NCBI GenBank assembly: GCA_964520445.1
Contig: CAZFNU010000035.1
Span: 1-8,015, forward strand
Direction: 5' to 3'
Length of the DNA: 8,015 nt
DNA from: CAZFNU01 sp964520445
GTDB taxonomy: Bacteria; Patescibacteriota; Minisyncoccia; UBA6257; JAKLIH01
The notes under the pieces: model-generated
Told to the model about the DNA's origin: nothing
The model's input: only the letters and a program-made list of their open reading frames with translations
Databases searched by the model: none
Made by a program: the position numbers and the translations under genes
Shown here: positions 1 to 7,360 of the stretch, piece after piece
Numbering within the stretch: the stretch's first letter is position 1
Layout of the letters: every line of letters begins with the position of its first letter

Positions 1-63
1 TAATACTATCATGAGTTCTACTAGGGTGAAGGATTGTTTAGATTTTAGATTAATTATAGTCAT
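1..63 (-). CDS. Type IV prepilin-like protein, N-terminal fragment (3' end outside window)
   Basis: Only the first 21 codons lie in the window, but they carry a class III (type IV prepilin) signal. After a short basic leader (K7, K9) comes S11, then the FTLVELMIVL motif with Glu at mature position 5 and the start of the hydrophobic helix. Proteins with this signal are cleaved and N-methylated by a prepilin peptidase and build type IV pili or pseudopili. The residue before the expected cleavage site is Ser rather than the usual Gly; this variant occurs in many FTLIEL-type pseudopilins. The ATG is the only start upstream of the motif that fits, and a promoter ends just before it. It lies downstream of smpB, with its own promoter in the gap, so it is probably a separate unit. 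The mature protein type (major pilin, minor pilin or pilin-anchored surface protein) cannot be told from this fragment. Confidence 0.82.
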   Translation of the reverse strand, partial: MTIINLKSKQSFTLVELMIVL

Positions 64-69
64 ATATAT

Positions 70-98
70 AATATATCATTAAATTTTAAAAAAATCAA
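70..98 (-). promoter_or_regulatory. Promoter of the prepilin gene, possibly giving a leaderless transcript
   Basis: Reading the minus strand there is TTGATT (98-93) and then, after exactly 17 bases, TATATT (75-70), with a TG one base upstream of the -10 box (extended -10). Transcription would start about 7 bases further on, near position 63, which is the A of the prepilin ATG. The transcript would therefore have no or almost no 5' leader. The region is very AT-rich, so a chance match is possible; the exact spacing and the extended -10, also seen at the 3D-domain gene, support it. Confidence 0.6.
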
Positions 99-101
99 GT
101 A

Positions 102-539
102 TTACCCATATATTTTTTTAATTTTCCTTGATATTTCTCTTTTTTTAATTGTTTCTCTTTTATCATAACTTTTCTTACCTTTAGCTAACCCTATCTCTAT
201 TTTGATTCTTCTCTTATTAAGATATACTTTTAAAGGAATTAAACTCAATCCTTTTTCTTTAATTTCTCTTTTTAATTTATATATTTCTTTTTTAGAAATT
301 AGTAATTTCCTAGATTGAGTTGCTAAATAGTCAGTTGGCTGATTTTTAGGTTGGTAGGTAGATATATTAGCATTAGTTAAGAATAATTCATCATTATGAA
401 AGATAGCATAACTTCCAGACAATGAAACTTTCCCTCTTTTAACAGCTGCTACCTCATATCCTTTTAAGACAATGCCCGCCTCTAGTGTATCTAATATGGT
501 ATAGTCATAATATGCTTTTTTATTTGTTGCAAAAATCAT
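102..539 (-). CDS. smpB: SsrA-binding protein SmpB (trans-translation ribosome rescue)
   Basis: SmpB binds tmRNA and brings it to ribosomes stalled on broken mRNA, so that the trapped nascent protein is tagged and released. The 145-residue product has the normal length. Diagnostic stretches are the start of the OB-fold near residues 4-30 (NKKAYYDYTILDTLEAGIVL, then GYEVAAVKRGKVSLSGSYA) and the conserved basic segment near 119-135 (GLAKGKKSYDKRETIKKRE), followed by a lysine-rich tail that would enter the decoding centre. It contains no Trp and no TGA and ends in TAA. It is the last gene of the operon: its ATG lies 2 bases beyond the TAA of the AI-2E gene when that gene is read with UGA as Trp. 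No tmRNA gene (ssrA) is visible in the 101 bases downstream. No Shine-Dalgarno sequence precedes it. Confidence 0.95.
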   Translation of the reverse strand: MIFATNKKAYYDYTILDTLEAGIVLKGYEVAAVKRGKVSLSGSYAIFHNDELFLTNANISTYQPKNQPTDYLATQSRKLLISKKEIYKLKREIKEKGLSLIPLKVYLNKRRIKIEIGLAKGKKSYDKRETIKKREISRKIKKIYG

Positions 540-541
540 GA

Positions 542-1579
542 TTATTCTTTATTAATCTTACATCAACTAGCATTAGGGAATTTTTGACAACTTAAATCTT
601 TAATAAACTCCACTAAAATAGTAGATAAGGGAACGGCTATAAATATACCAATTGCTCCTCCTAATTTAGCTCCCACTACCAAAGAGAATATTACCACTAA
701 AGGATTAATATTTAATATCTTTCCTCGAACCACTGGAGAAATAATATTTTCAGCATATTGAATAATAAGCAGAGAAATTAGAATCAAGAATAAAGAAGGT
801 AGTCCCATATTAACATTGATAACTAAAATAATCAAAGTAGCCAAGATAGGCCCGATAAAAGGAATAAACTCTAATAAACCATTTAATAATGCCCCCATTA
901 AAGCAAGTTTAACCCCTAATAAATATAATACTACAAAAGTTACTAATCCTATTAATACACTAATCACTATCTGGCTATATAATCAAAAACGCATCTTACG
1001 TTCGCTTTTCTCTCATAATACAAACAAATATTCTCTGTATTTCTTTGGGGAAACAATATCAATAAATTTTCTAAATCAGTCTTTATCCAAAGAGATATAG
1101 AAAGAAATAAGTAAGGTTAGCAATACGTTAGCAAAACTAGCAAAAAACACCCCCATATTTTTAAAAATATCTTTGGTATAGTTTAATAAATTAGAAGTAT
1201 TAAGAAAATCACCAGCTAAACTTTCCTCAGATACATATTTGCTTACAAGCCTACTAATCTCTGGTCTTTCTAATAAACTAGGAAATTCATTAATCAAATC
1301 TACTAGATTATTTAGTAATACCGGGATAATACTATAGACCATAAACCCCATAATAGCTAATAATAAAAGATATATTAATATTACTGATATTAGTCTTTTT
1401 CTAACAATCTTTTGTGCTCAATTAACCAAACCCTCCAAACTAGTAGATAAAACTAAAGCTCCAATAAAAATAACAATAATTTGTTTAAAATATCAACAAA
1501 AGAATAACAACAAAACAATACCAGTAATTCGGAATAATGTTTCCCAAGGAATAACTTTGCTATCTGTATTTGTTGCCAT
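542..1579 (-). CDS. AI-2E family membrane protein (transporter/permease), six UGA codons read as Trp
   Basis: A 345-residue, very hydrophobic membrane protein of the AI-2E transporter (PF01594) family, whose members are proposed to export autoinducer-2 or exchange ions. The substrate cannot be inferred here. Near residues 231-244 it shows the family signature GALLNGLLEFIPFIGP, preceded and followed by hydrophobic segments; a soluble central stretch spans about 86-180. In-frame TGA codons encode residues 29, 54, 168, 189, 199 and 339, against one TGG (W12). W199 (KMRFWLYSQ) lies where the family often has W-L-x-G-Q. With the standard code the gene looks like at least three pieces; with table 4 it is one frame. 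Reading through the TGA at 563-565 adds seven residues to a TAA at 542-544, leaving 2 bases before smpB. It starts 9 bases after the M16 gene, with no clear ribosome binding site. Confidence 0.9.
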
Positions 1580-1588
1580 ATTTGTTAT

Positions 1589-2893
1589 TTATATTTTATT
1601 AATAATATCTTTAAATTTTTTCTCATCTTTTAAAGAAGTGACCATGGCTAAATTAATATTTTCTTTAGTAAAGATCTTCTTTGCCATTTTTTGAAGATCT
1701 AAAGGAGTAATTTTCAATCTTTTATCTAATTCGCTTCTTGGTGTTTTAATCTCTTTTTGGTATAGTACTGGGGCAGTTAAATATTCCAGTAAGTTATAGG
1801 GTTGATCTAAATTCATGAATAAATGCCCAGCTGTGAAATTTTTTTGTTTTTCTTCTTCTTGCTTTAAAATTGGAGTTTCTTTTAGAGATCTTAATTCGTC
1901 TATAATAGCTTTTAAAATTAATTCTGCCCGTTCTGAATCTATCCCTCCTCTAATCATAAATATGCCTCTATCAAAAAAAGTTTCCAAGTTACTATATATA
2001 TAGTAAGCTCCTCCTAATTTTTCTCTTACTAATTGGAATAACCTACTAGTAAACCCAGCAGATAAAATAGCATTTAAATTAATTAAAGAATAGTTTTTTT
2101 CATCAAATAGAGGAAACCCATTAAACCCTAAGATAAAATGAGTTTCTTTTGTATCTTTATTAAATATTTTAATTCTTGGCTTTGTTTGTTTTATTTTCGT
2201 CTTTGGATAAGGAATTTTATTCCCAGACTTTGCTTGGCCAAAATATTTTGATATGGACGTTTTTATCTCTTTTTTATCAAAATTTCCTGCTATGAACAAG
2301 TAAGCATTTTTGGCTCCATAGTATTTATGATAATAATCAAGAAGATTTTGTCTTGTCATTTTTTTCACGGTTTTTTCACTGCCTGCAATAGATCTTCCTG
2401 CACCTTGTTTGCCATACATTAAATTAAAGAATACATCTTCTATTTTATATTGAGGCATATCTTCATACATACGTATTTCTTCTAAAACAACCCCCTTTTC
2501 TTTATGAAACTCCATTTCTGGGAAAGTAGAGTTTTGAAAGATGTCGCTAATAAAATTCAGGGACTTATCAATATATTGGAAACCGCATTTAACATAATAA
2601 TGAGTCATATCAAATCCAGTACCCGCATTATAGGAACTTCCGATATTATCAAGGGGCATAATTAAATCCAGATTATTTAAATGGTTTTTAGTCCCCTTAA
2701 AACTCATATGTTCTAGAAAGTGAGAAATACCAGCGATATTATCAGTCTCATACTGTGAACCCACTTTTACATACAAATCTACCATTACAGTGAGTAATTT
2801 TTTATCTGGAACTAAAATCACGGTTAGCCCATTAGGCAATATATATTTCTCGTGTTCAATTTTATTTGGTATTTTTTTTATTATGTCTTTCAT
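1589..2893 (-). CDS. M16 family zinc peptidase (insulinase / processing-peptidase type)
   Basis: A 434-residue M16 metallopeptidase of the length typical of single-unit bacterial processing-peptidase homologues. The inverted zinc motif HxxEH is present as H58-F-L-E61-H62, followed by MSFKGT as in active members. The third zinc ligand is a Glu in VVLEEI (E138 or E139), at the expected distance. The second domain has the conserved REKLGGAYY segment (about residues 289-297) that contributes an Arg/Tyr pair to substrate binding. These residues predict an active enzyme cleaving peptides in its chamber. There is no signal peptide, so a cytoplasmic role is likely. The gene contains neither TGG nor in-frame TGA. 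It begins 2 bases after the glyS stop, so the two are probably translationally linked, and is followed closely by the AI-2E gene. Confidence 0.95.
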   Translation of the reverse strand: MKDIIKKIPNKIEHEKYILPNGLTVILVPDKKLLTVMVDLYVKVGSQYETDNIAGISHFLEHMSFKGTKNHLNNLDLIMPLDNIGSSYNAGTGFDMTHYYVKCGFQYIDKSLNFISDIFQNSTFPEMEFHKEKGVVLEEIRMYEDMPQYKIEDVFFNLMYGKQGAGRSIAGSEKTVKKMTRQNLLDYYHKYYGAKNAYLFIAGNFDKKEIKTSISKYFGQAKSGNKIPYPKTKIKQTKPRIKIFNKDTKETHFILGFNGFPLFDEKNYSLINLNAILSAGFTSRLFQLVREKLGGAYYIYSNLETFFDRGIFMIRGGIDSERAELILKAIIDELRSLKETPILKQEEEKQKNFTAGHLFMNLDQPYNLLEYLTAPVLYQKEIKTPRSELDKRLKITPLDLQKMAKKIFTKENINLAMVTSLKDEKKFKDIINKI

Positions 2894-2895
2894 AA

Positions 2896-4212
2896 TTATA
2901 TCTTTATTTTATATAATTCATCAATATTAATTCTCTTTTGTTCCATTGTATCTCGATCTCTTAAAGTAATCGTGTTATCTTCAAGAGTTTGGAAATCAAT
3001 AGTTATACAAAAAGGAGTTCCAATTTCATCTTGTCTTCGATACCTCCTTCCTATGGCCCCAGTTTCGTCATACTGAGTATTATAATCAAATTTCAAAGTA
3101 TCATAAATCTCTCTTGCTTTTGTAACTAATGTTTCCTTGTTTTTTAATAAAGGGAAAATAGCAAATTTAACTGGTGCTAATTTAGAATTTAAATGTAACA
3201 TAACTTCTAATTCCTTGGTATTTTCCGATTCTTCATTTCTCCCTCCAGAGATTTCTTCATAAGCATCTAACAAGCAAACTAAAGTTACCCTATCTGCCCC
3301 AGCAGAAGTTTCTATAACATAAGGCATAATCTTTTCTTTAGTTTCGTCATCAAAGAAAGACAAATCTTTACCACTAAACTTAGAATGGTTTCCCAAATCT
3401 CATTCTCCCCTGTCATGTATACCTTCTATTTCATGTCAACCAAAAGGAAATCTATATTCTATATCCACTGCTCTTCTTGCATAATGAGCCAGCTCATTTT
3501 TTTTATGTTCCTGGAAACGAAGATTTTCTTTTTTAATTCCCAAACTAATATATCATTGCATTCTTTCTTCTTTAAAATTTTCAAACCACTGCTCCGCTTC
3601 TTTTGGATTAACAAAAAATTCCATTTCCATCTGCTCAAATTCCCTAGTCCTGTAAGTAAAATTATTTGGGTTAATTTCATTCCTAAAAGCTTTACCAATC
3701 TGAGCAATACCAAAAGGCAATTTCATTCTGGAGCTATTTAATACTCATTGATAATCCATGAATATCCCCTGGCATGTTTCCCCTCTTAGATAAGTAACAG
3801 CGTTGTTATCTTCTACTGGGCCTACAAAAGTTTTCATCATAATATTAAATTTTCTAGCTGGTAATAATTCTCCCTGACACTCAGGGCATTTGTTGTCTTC
3901 TAATTCTTCAACTTTGAATCTTTTATGACAAGACTTACATTCTGTTAATTCATCAGCAAACCCAGCTGACAAATGACCCGATGCTTCCCATATTTTAGGA
4001 GACATCAAGATAGAGCTATCTACTCCAACAATGTTATCATGAGCTAAAACCATAGATTTTCATCATTCTTTCTTAACATTATTCTTTAACTCTACTCCCA
4101 ATGGTCCATAGTCATAGCAACTTCCAAAACCACCATAGGGCTCTGAAGACAAATTAACAAAACCTCTGCGCTTACATAAGTTAACTATTTTTTCCATTAA
4201 AGTTTGTTCCAT
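2896..4212 (-). CDS. glyS: Glycine--tRNA ligase (dimeric type), six UGA codons read as Trp
   Basis: Class II aminoacyl-tRNA synthetase of the single-chain dimeric type that attaches glycine to tRNA-Gly; 438 residues. The N-terminal YDYGPLGVELKNN segment is at about 33-45. A Cys4 zinc ribbon follows at C92, C95, C109 and C112, then RGETCQGIF (143-151). Motif 2 is FRNE (176-179) plus RTREFEQMEMEFF (188-200). Motif 3 is GADR (305-308), and an anticodon-binding domain ends with a DRDTMEQ stretch. In-frame TGAs fall at residues 50, 51, 156, 220, 259 and 271; TGG encodes W75 and W209. The expected family residue is Trp at 50-51 (KKEWWKSMV) and at 259 (FPFGW), and Trp is common at 271 (GEWDL). The start is the ATG at 4212, which gives the full N-terminal domain. 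It lies 10 bases after the DUF11-like gene. T-box or riboswitch signals are not visible. Confidence 0.96.
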
Positions 4213-4222
4213 AATATATTGT

Positions 4223-5956
4223 TTATCTGACGATACCGTCAGCAGGATTAATTGTTTTGTCTGTTAGGTTATTGGATTTAAACCCTAAAGACCGAGCAGT
4301 AATATTACTTAAAGTAAAGGCATCTTGTGCAGTCAAATTAGATTCACCTAAGATTTCCATAAAAGAATTAATAGTTTGCACGCTAGGAGTTATGGCAATT
4401 TGAAAAATTAATTCATATGATTTAGAGATAATTCCAGAACCAGATGGGATACTTGTTAGTTCCCAAGTAAATTGTTTTGATAAAGAATCATATATTGGTC
4501 CATTGCCTCCGAAATTACCAGCATATTTCCCAGTGTATTCTACTCCCATGGGTAAAGTAGTAACCACTTTTACAGTATTTAAATTATTAGAATAATTTTT
4601 TATTGACCAATGAACAGTTAGGCAAGTAGCAGTATCCACTTTTAAAGGGAAAGAACCACAATTAGTGATCCCACTATTAGTATCTCTGTAAAACACAGTA
4701 GTATTTAATTCTGCTTTAGTATTGAGTTTGACCATAGCAGTACTACTAGCTTTTGCCAATACATTTTGATCCATACCTACTAATGGTTGAGCACTTTCTA
4801 AAGAAGATTTAATTTCTAAAGTAAAATTCTTATCATTAAAATTTTTGATGGTATAGCTATCTTTTAATCTAATATTAAAACTAATTTCTCCACTTTCTCC
4901 TGGATTTAAAACTGATAGTCCTGGTATTTGGTTTTCTGTCCAAGTAATTGTTTTAGTTCTCGCAGTAAAGTATCCTTTATTAGTTGTTAAGGTGGTAAGA
5001 TCAAACATATCTCCATCTAAAACCGATTTCAATATTAATCCAGTTATTCCCACCTGGTAATTATTTTTATATGATATTCTTATCGTTAAATTATCTCCTG
5101 GACTCACATTACTAATTACTTGATCATTAATAGTCATACTTAATAATAAGGGGTTAGCTACTAATGATGAAAATCCCTCTAAAGTAGTTATAGGTAGGAA
5201 GATTTTAGAAGCATTATCATAGGTACCAATACTAATATTAAACTTCTTATTTTCTCCTCCCTGTCCTGATATATACCCACTCAAATCTACAAAACCTTGC
5301 GATCCTGGGCCTACATCCCCAAGATTAAAAACATTATTACTTTCTTCAGGAGCCACACTACTTTCATTTAAAATATAGCCATCAGGGTAATTTATTTTCA
5401 TTCTTAAATTAGAAAAAGCTAATCCAGTTTGATTATCTCAAGATACTTTCATGGTAAAGTCAGTTTCTGGTAATATCTGGGTAGGCATATTGATATTTAA
5501 ACCAAAAGCAGAGCCATAAATAGACATATCCGTTTTAATTTTCTTTTCAAAAACAGAAGTTACCGACACTGGCTTATAGCGAAAAGTAGTATCAAAAGAA
5601 ACTACAGTATTTTTTTCTCCCAATACTACCAACTCTATTTCTTTAGTTGCTGACGTACCAGGTATTAAAGTGTCCAAACTTATAGACAGTCTTTTATTCT
5701 CTGGATCCTCAGGAGCATATATTTCATCAGGTAAGGTAATTAATATTTCTACATTTTCTAAATTAACTCTGGTACCATTTTTATACGCAAAGGTGATAGT
5801 TTGTTTTTCCCCAGATTTAACTTCTCTAGGAGCAACTACCGAAAACTCTACTCCTCCTGAACGTACCATTCACCAAACACCATAACCAACCCCCAATAAA
5901 ACAATCATTGCTATCATACCTATTCAGAAAGATTTATTTAAGATTTTTGAAGACAT
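4223..5956 (-). CDS. Membrane-anchored protein with about four DUF11-like beta-sandwich repeats
   Basis: A 577-residue protein of unrecognised specific function. Residues 1-9 are short and basic, and residues 10-31 form one transmembrane helix (FWIGMIAMIVLLGVGYGVWW), suggesting an N-terminal anchor with the rest outside. The exterior can be divided into four repeats of about 120-140 residues, near 36-150, 155-268, 272-405 and 413-545. Each has a pattern like P-G-(D/E)-x-hydrophobic-T/F-x-hydrophobic-x-(Y/W)-x-N followed by a strand ending in P-(D/M)-(E/G). This resembles the conserved-repeat (DUF11/CARDB-like) beta-sandwich folds of surface proteins. C433 and C445 in the last repeat could form a disulfide. 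TGA encodes residues 11, 29 and 173; TGG encodes four others. The first two fall in the anchor, so standard-code reading would lose it. It sits 17 bases after recO and 10 before glyS. A role in the cell surface or adhesion is inference. Confidence 0.85.
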
Positions 5957-5973
5957 ATAATATGTTTTAATAT

Positions 5974-6615
5974 TTATTTAAGTAAAGAATTTTTAATATA
6001 TTTTAAGTAATGTTTTAAAAATTTATTTATATTTTCTTTTTGATTTAGCATTGGGTCTGTTAAATCGTTTTCCATAATCTTATTAAGGTTTGATTTAAAT
6101 AATATTTTTAAAGACCTTAATGTTTGTTTGTTTTTAATAAATTTACTTTCTGTATCTTCTTTTAAATCTGGTTCAAAACCTAAGCTTTTTATCAACGAAG
6201 CTGTGAAGAAAAACTCTACTAATAAAGATAACCTATTCTTATCAGTAGTTTTCTCTAAAAAATCCATAGCTTCTTTTAGGTCATTCCATAAAGATATGTC
6301 AGTTTCTGAATAGAGAACAAAATCTTTTATTAATTGCAATATATTTCCTACTGAAGCACTTGCTTGTAAATTAGCTCGTATCTTGGGAAAGCTATTCTTA
6401 ATTAAAGCTCCTGTTAATTTTTTCTGATTTCCTGATGTGAAGTCTATGCTAGTTAAACAGGGTAATTCAATTTGTCCTTGTAGTTTAGCATTAGGCTTAC
6501 GTATCCCTCGAGCTACCACTACTATTCTACCAAATTTCTTAGTAAAAAAACAATACTCTCGGTCAGATTCTCCAATGTTCTTTTTTGCTAATGTAAAAGC
6601 TTGAGTGATATACAT
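5974..6615 (-). CDS. recO: DNA repair protein RecO (short form)
   Basis: RecO helps load RecA on single-stranded DNA and anneals strands in the RecFOR pathway. The N-terminal OB-fold is recognisable: the AFTLAKKNIGESDREYCFFT stretch continuing into KKFGRIVVVARGIRKPNAKL, matching the family pattern of a turn with G-E-x-D, a strand with T-x-x-x-G, and A-x-G-x-R. The rest is mostly helical and basic. I chose the ATG at 6615, giving 213 residues, because it places MYITQAF where RecO proteins normally begin; ATGs at 6636 and 6648 would add 7 or 11 residues. Position 6636 directly abuts the proposed -10 box. The protein is shorter than the usual 230-250 residues and lacks the Cys cluster found in many RecO C-terminal regions. 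One TGG, no in-frame TGA. It is the first gene of the operon. Confidence 0.88.
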   Translation of the reverse strand: MYITQAFTLAKKNIGESDREYCFFTKKFGRIVVVARGIRKPNAKLQGQIELPCLTSIDFTSGNQKKLTGALIKNSFPKIRANLQASASVGNILQLIKDFVLYSETDISLWNDLKEAMDFLEKTTDKNRLSLLVEFFFTASLIKSLGFEPDLKEDTESKFIKNKQTLRSLKILFKSNLNKIMENDLTDPMLNQKENINKFLKHYLKYIKNSLLK

Positions 6616-6636
6616 AATTTCAATTAATATACTCAT

Positions 6637-6687
6637 ATAATACCACAATTTTTTCTAAAATGCTATACTTTAAAAAAAATTGGTCAA
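6637..6687 (-). promoter_or_regulatory. Candidate promoter region for the recO-smpB operon
   Basis: Two readings are possible on the minus strand. One is an extended -10, TGG followed by TATTAT (6642-6637), with no good -35. The other is TTGACC (6687-6682) with TAGCAT (6665-6660) 16 bases downstream. The first would start transcripts near 6630, giving a leader of about 15 bases to the ATG at 6615. The second would start near 6652. I cannot choose between them from sequence alone. This is the only non-coding gap upstream of the six-gene operon, so a promoter is expected here. Confidence 0.45.
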
Positions 6688-6704
6688 TTTTCCCCTAATT
6701 GGTC
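6678..6704. repeat. Pair of AATTGGTC direct repeats between divergent promoters
   Basis: AATTGGTC occurs at 6678-6685 and again at 6697-6704, with starts 19 bases apart, about two turns of the helix. The first copy overlaps the possible TTGACC -35 box of the recO operon, and the second lies just before the -35 of the plus-strand gene. This arrangement could be an operator, but eight-base repeats in AT-rich DNA also arise by chance. Confidence 0.25.
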
Positions 6705-6709
6705 TAGAC

Positions 6710-6738
6710 TTGCAATTTAAGACAAAATATGATATAAT
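6710..6738 (+). promoter_or_regulatory. Strong sigma-70-type promoter of the 3D-domain gene
   Basis: TTGCAA (6710-6715) and a perfect TATAAT (6733-6738) are separated by exactly 17 bases, and TG at 6730-6731 makes an extended -10. This is the best promoter in the window. Transcription should start near 6745, giving a leader of about 42 bases before the ATG at 6787. Confidence 0.8.
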
Positions 6739-6749
6739 AGGAGCATAGT

Positions 6750-6776
6750 AAAAGCTCTCAGAGAATGAGAGTTTTT
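6750..6776 (+). promoter_or_regulatory. Terminator-like hairpin in the 5' leader of the 3D-domain gene (possible attenuator)
   Basis: CTCTCA (6755-6760) pairs with TGAGAG (6766-6771) around a GAGAA loop and is followed directly by five T residues (6772-6776). Four As upstream (6750-6753) can pair with four of the Ts if G6754 bulges, lengthening the stem. It lies between the expected transcription start and the start codon, so it could stop part of the transcripts early or protect the 5' end. The stem is short and not GC-rich, so its strength is uncertain. Confidence 0.45.
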
Positions 6777-6786
6777 GCCTTTAAAA

Positions 6787-7302
6787 ATGTATATAAACAG
6801 AGATTTTCTCACTAAATATGGGCTTTTTAAGCAGCTAATAGCTAAGCGTCTCGCTTTACTATTAGTGGGTATGGGGCTCGTTTTGGGCCTTAGCTGACCT
6901 ATATTCACTATCAATGCCATCTCTTTTGCTCCTTCAAAAGATGCTGTAGACGTATCTTCAACTAAATTATTCTTATCTAATAATATAAAACCTAACATTT
7001 TTGCTACTAAAAGAGTTAAAGTAGTTCTTACTGCTTATTCCTCTGAAGTGGAGCAAACTGATGAAGATCCTTTTACTACAGCTTCTGGAACACAAGTAGA
7101 AGATGGTATTGTTGCTTCTAATGACTTACCTTTTGGTACTAGAGTTCAATTTCCTACCCTATATGGCGATAAAGTCTTTGTCGTTGCTGATCGTATGAAT
7201 CAACGATTTAATGGAAGAAATCGCATAGATATCTGGATGGAAGAAACTCATGAAGCCGTTCATTTCGGAGTACAAGAAGCATACGCAGTCGTATTAGACT
7301 AA
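6787..7302 (+). CDS. Exported 3D-domain protein (RlpA/MltA-like barrel, probable cell-wall role), one UGA read as Trp
   Basis: A 171-residue protein. A basic start and K20-R21 lead into a hydrophobic helix (about 22-48) that works as a signal peptide or membrane anchor. After a linker comes a 3D domain at about 77-171: TAYSS (82-86), TTASGT (97-102), LPFGT (114-118), VADRM with D135, and RIDIW with D148. The 3D fold is a double-psi beta-barrel related to the MltA catalytic region and is linked to peptidoglycan cleavage. D135 and D148 match two of the three name-giving aspartates; the first aligns only roughly (N112-D113). The TGA at 6895-6897 encodes W37 inside the membrane segment. Under the standard code only the domain from a GTG at 7048 would be predicted, without an export signal. 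TGG encodes W150. The gene diverges from recO and has its own promoter and terminator. Confidence 0.9.
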
Positions 7303-7308
7303 ATTAAT

Positions 7309-7350
7309 AAACTCACTCACTTACAATTGTAGGTGAGTGAGTTTTATTTA
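7309..7350. terminator. Perfect 36-base inverted repeat, bidirectional intrinsic terminator
   Basis: Bases 7309-7344 form an almost uninterrupted hairpin: AAACTCACTCAC pairs with GTGAGTGAGTTT, and the inner part closes with one T-G wobble down to an AATT centre. A T-rich run (TTTTATTTA) follows on the plus strand and TTTATTAATTT on the minus strand. It lies 6 bases after the stop of the 3D-domain gene and also serves the converging LamG gene, so it most likely terminates both. Confidence 0.85.
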
Positions 7351-7360
7351 TTAAATTAAT

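Noticed and set aside
1..101. Possible tmRNA (ssrA) next to smpB
   Set aside because: The bases downstream of smpB encode a prepilin N-terminus with a promoter. No tRNA-like ends are visible.
816..1100. Plus-strand open frame of 94 codons
   Set aside because: Antisense shadow of the AI-2E gene; its composition mirrors the complementary strand.
542..1579. AI-2E gene as a decayed pseudogene with several stops
   Set aside because: All interruptions are TGA, none is TAA, TAG or a frameshift, and the same pattern occurs in an essential gene (glyS). Recoding explains it better than decay.
3459..3713. Open frame of 84 codons on the minus strand inside glyS
   Set aside because: It is out of frame with glyS. 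The true frame here encodes motif 2 of GlyRS once the TGA codons are read as Trp.
3385..3741. Plus-strand open frame of 118 codons
   Set aside because: Antisense to well-conserved GlyRS sequence; Phe/Ser-rich shadow.
2896..4212. UGA=Gly (table 25) as the genetic code
   Set aside because: TGA codons fall on conserved Trp positions in GlyRS and LamG, and Gly is not expected at any of the conserved ones.
6717..6998. Open frame of 93 codons on the minus strand
   Set aside because: It is antisense to the start of the 3D-domain gene and covers its promoter. It resembles no family I recognise.
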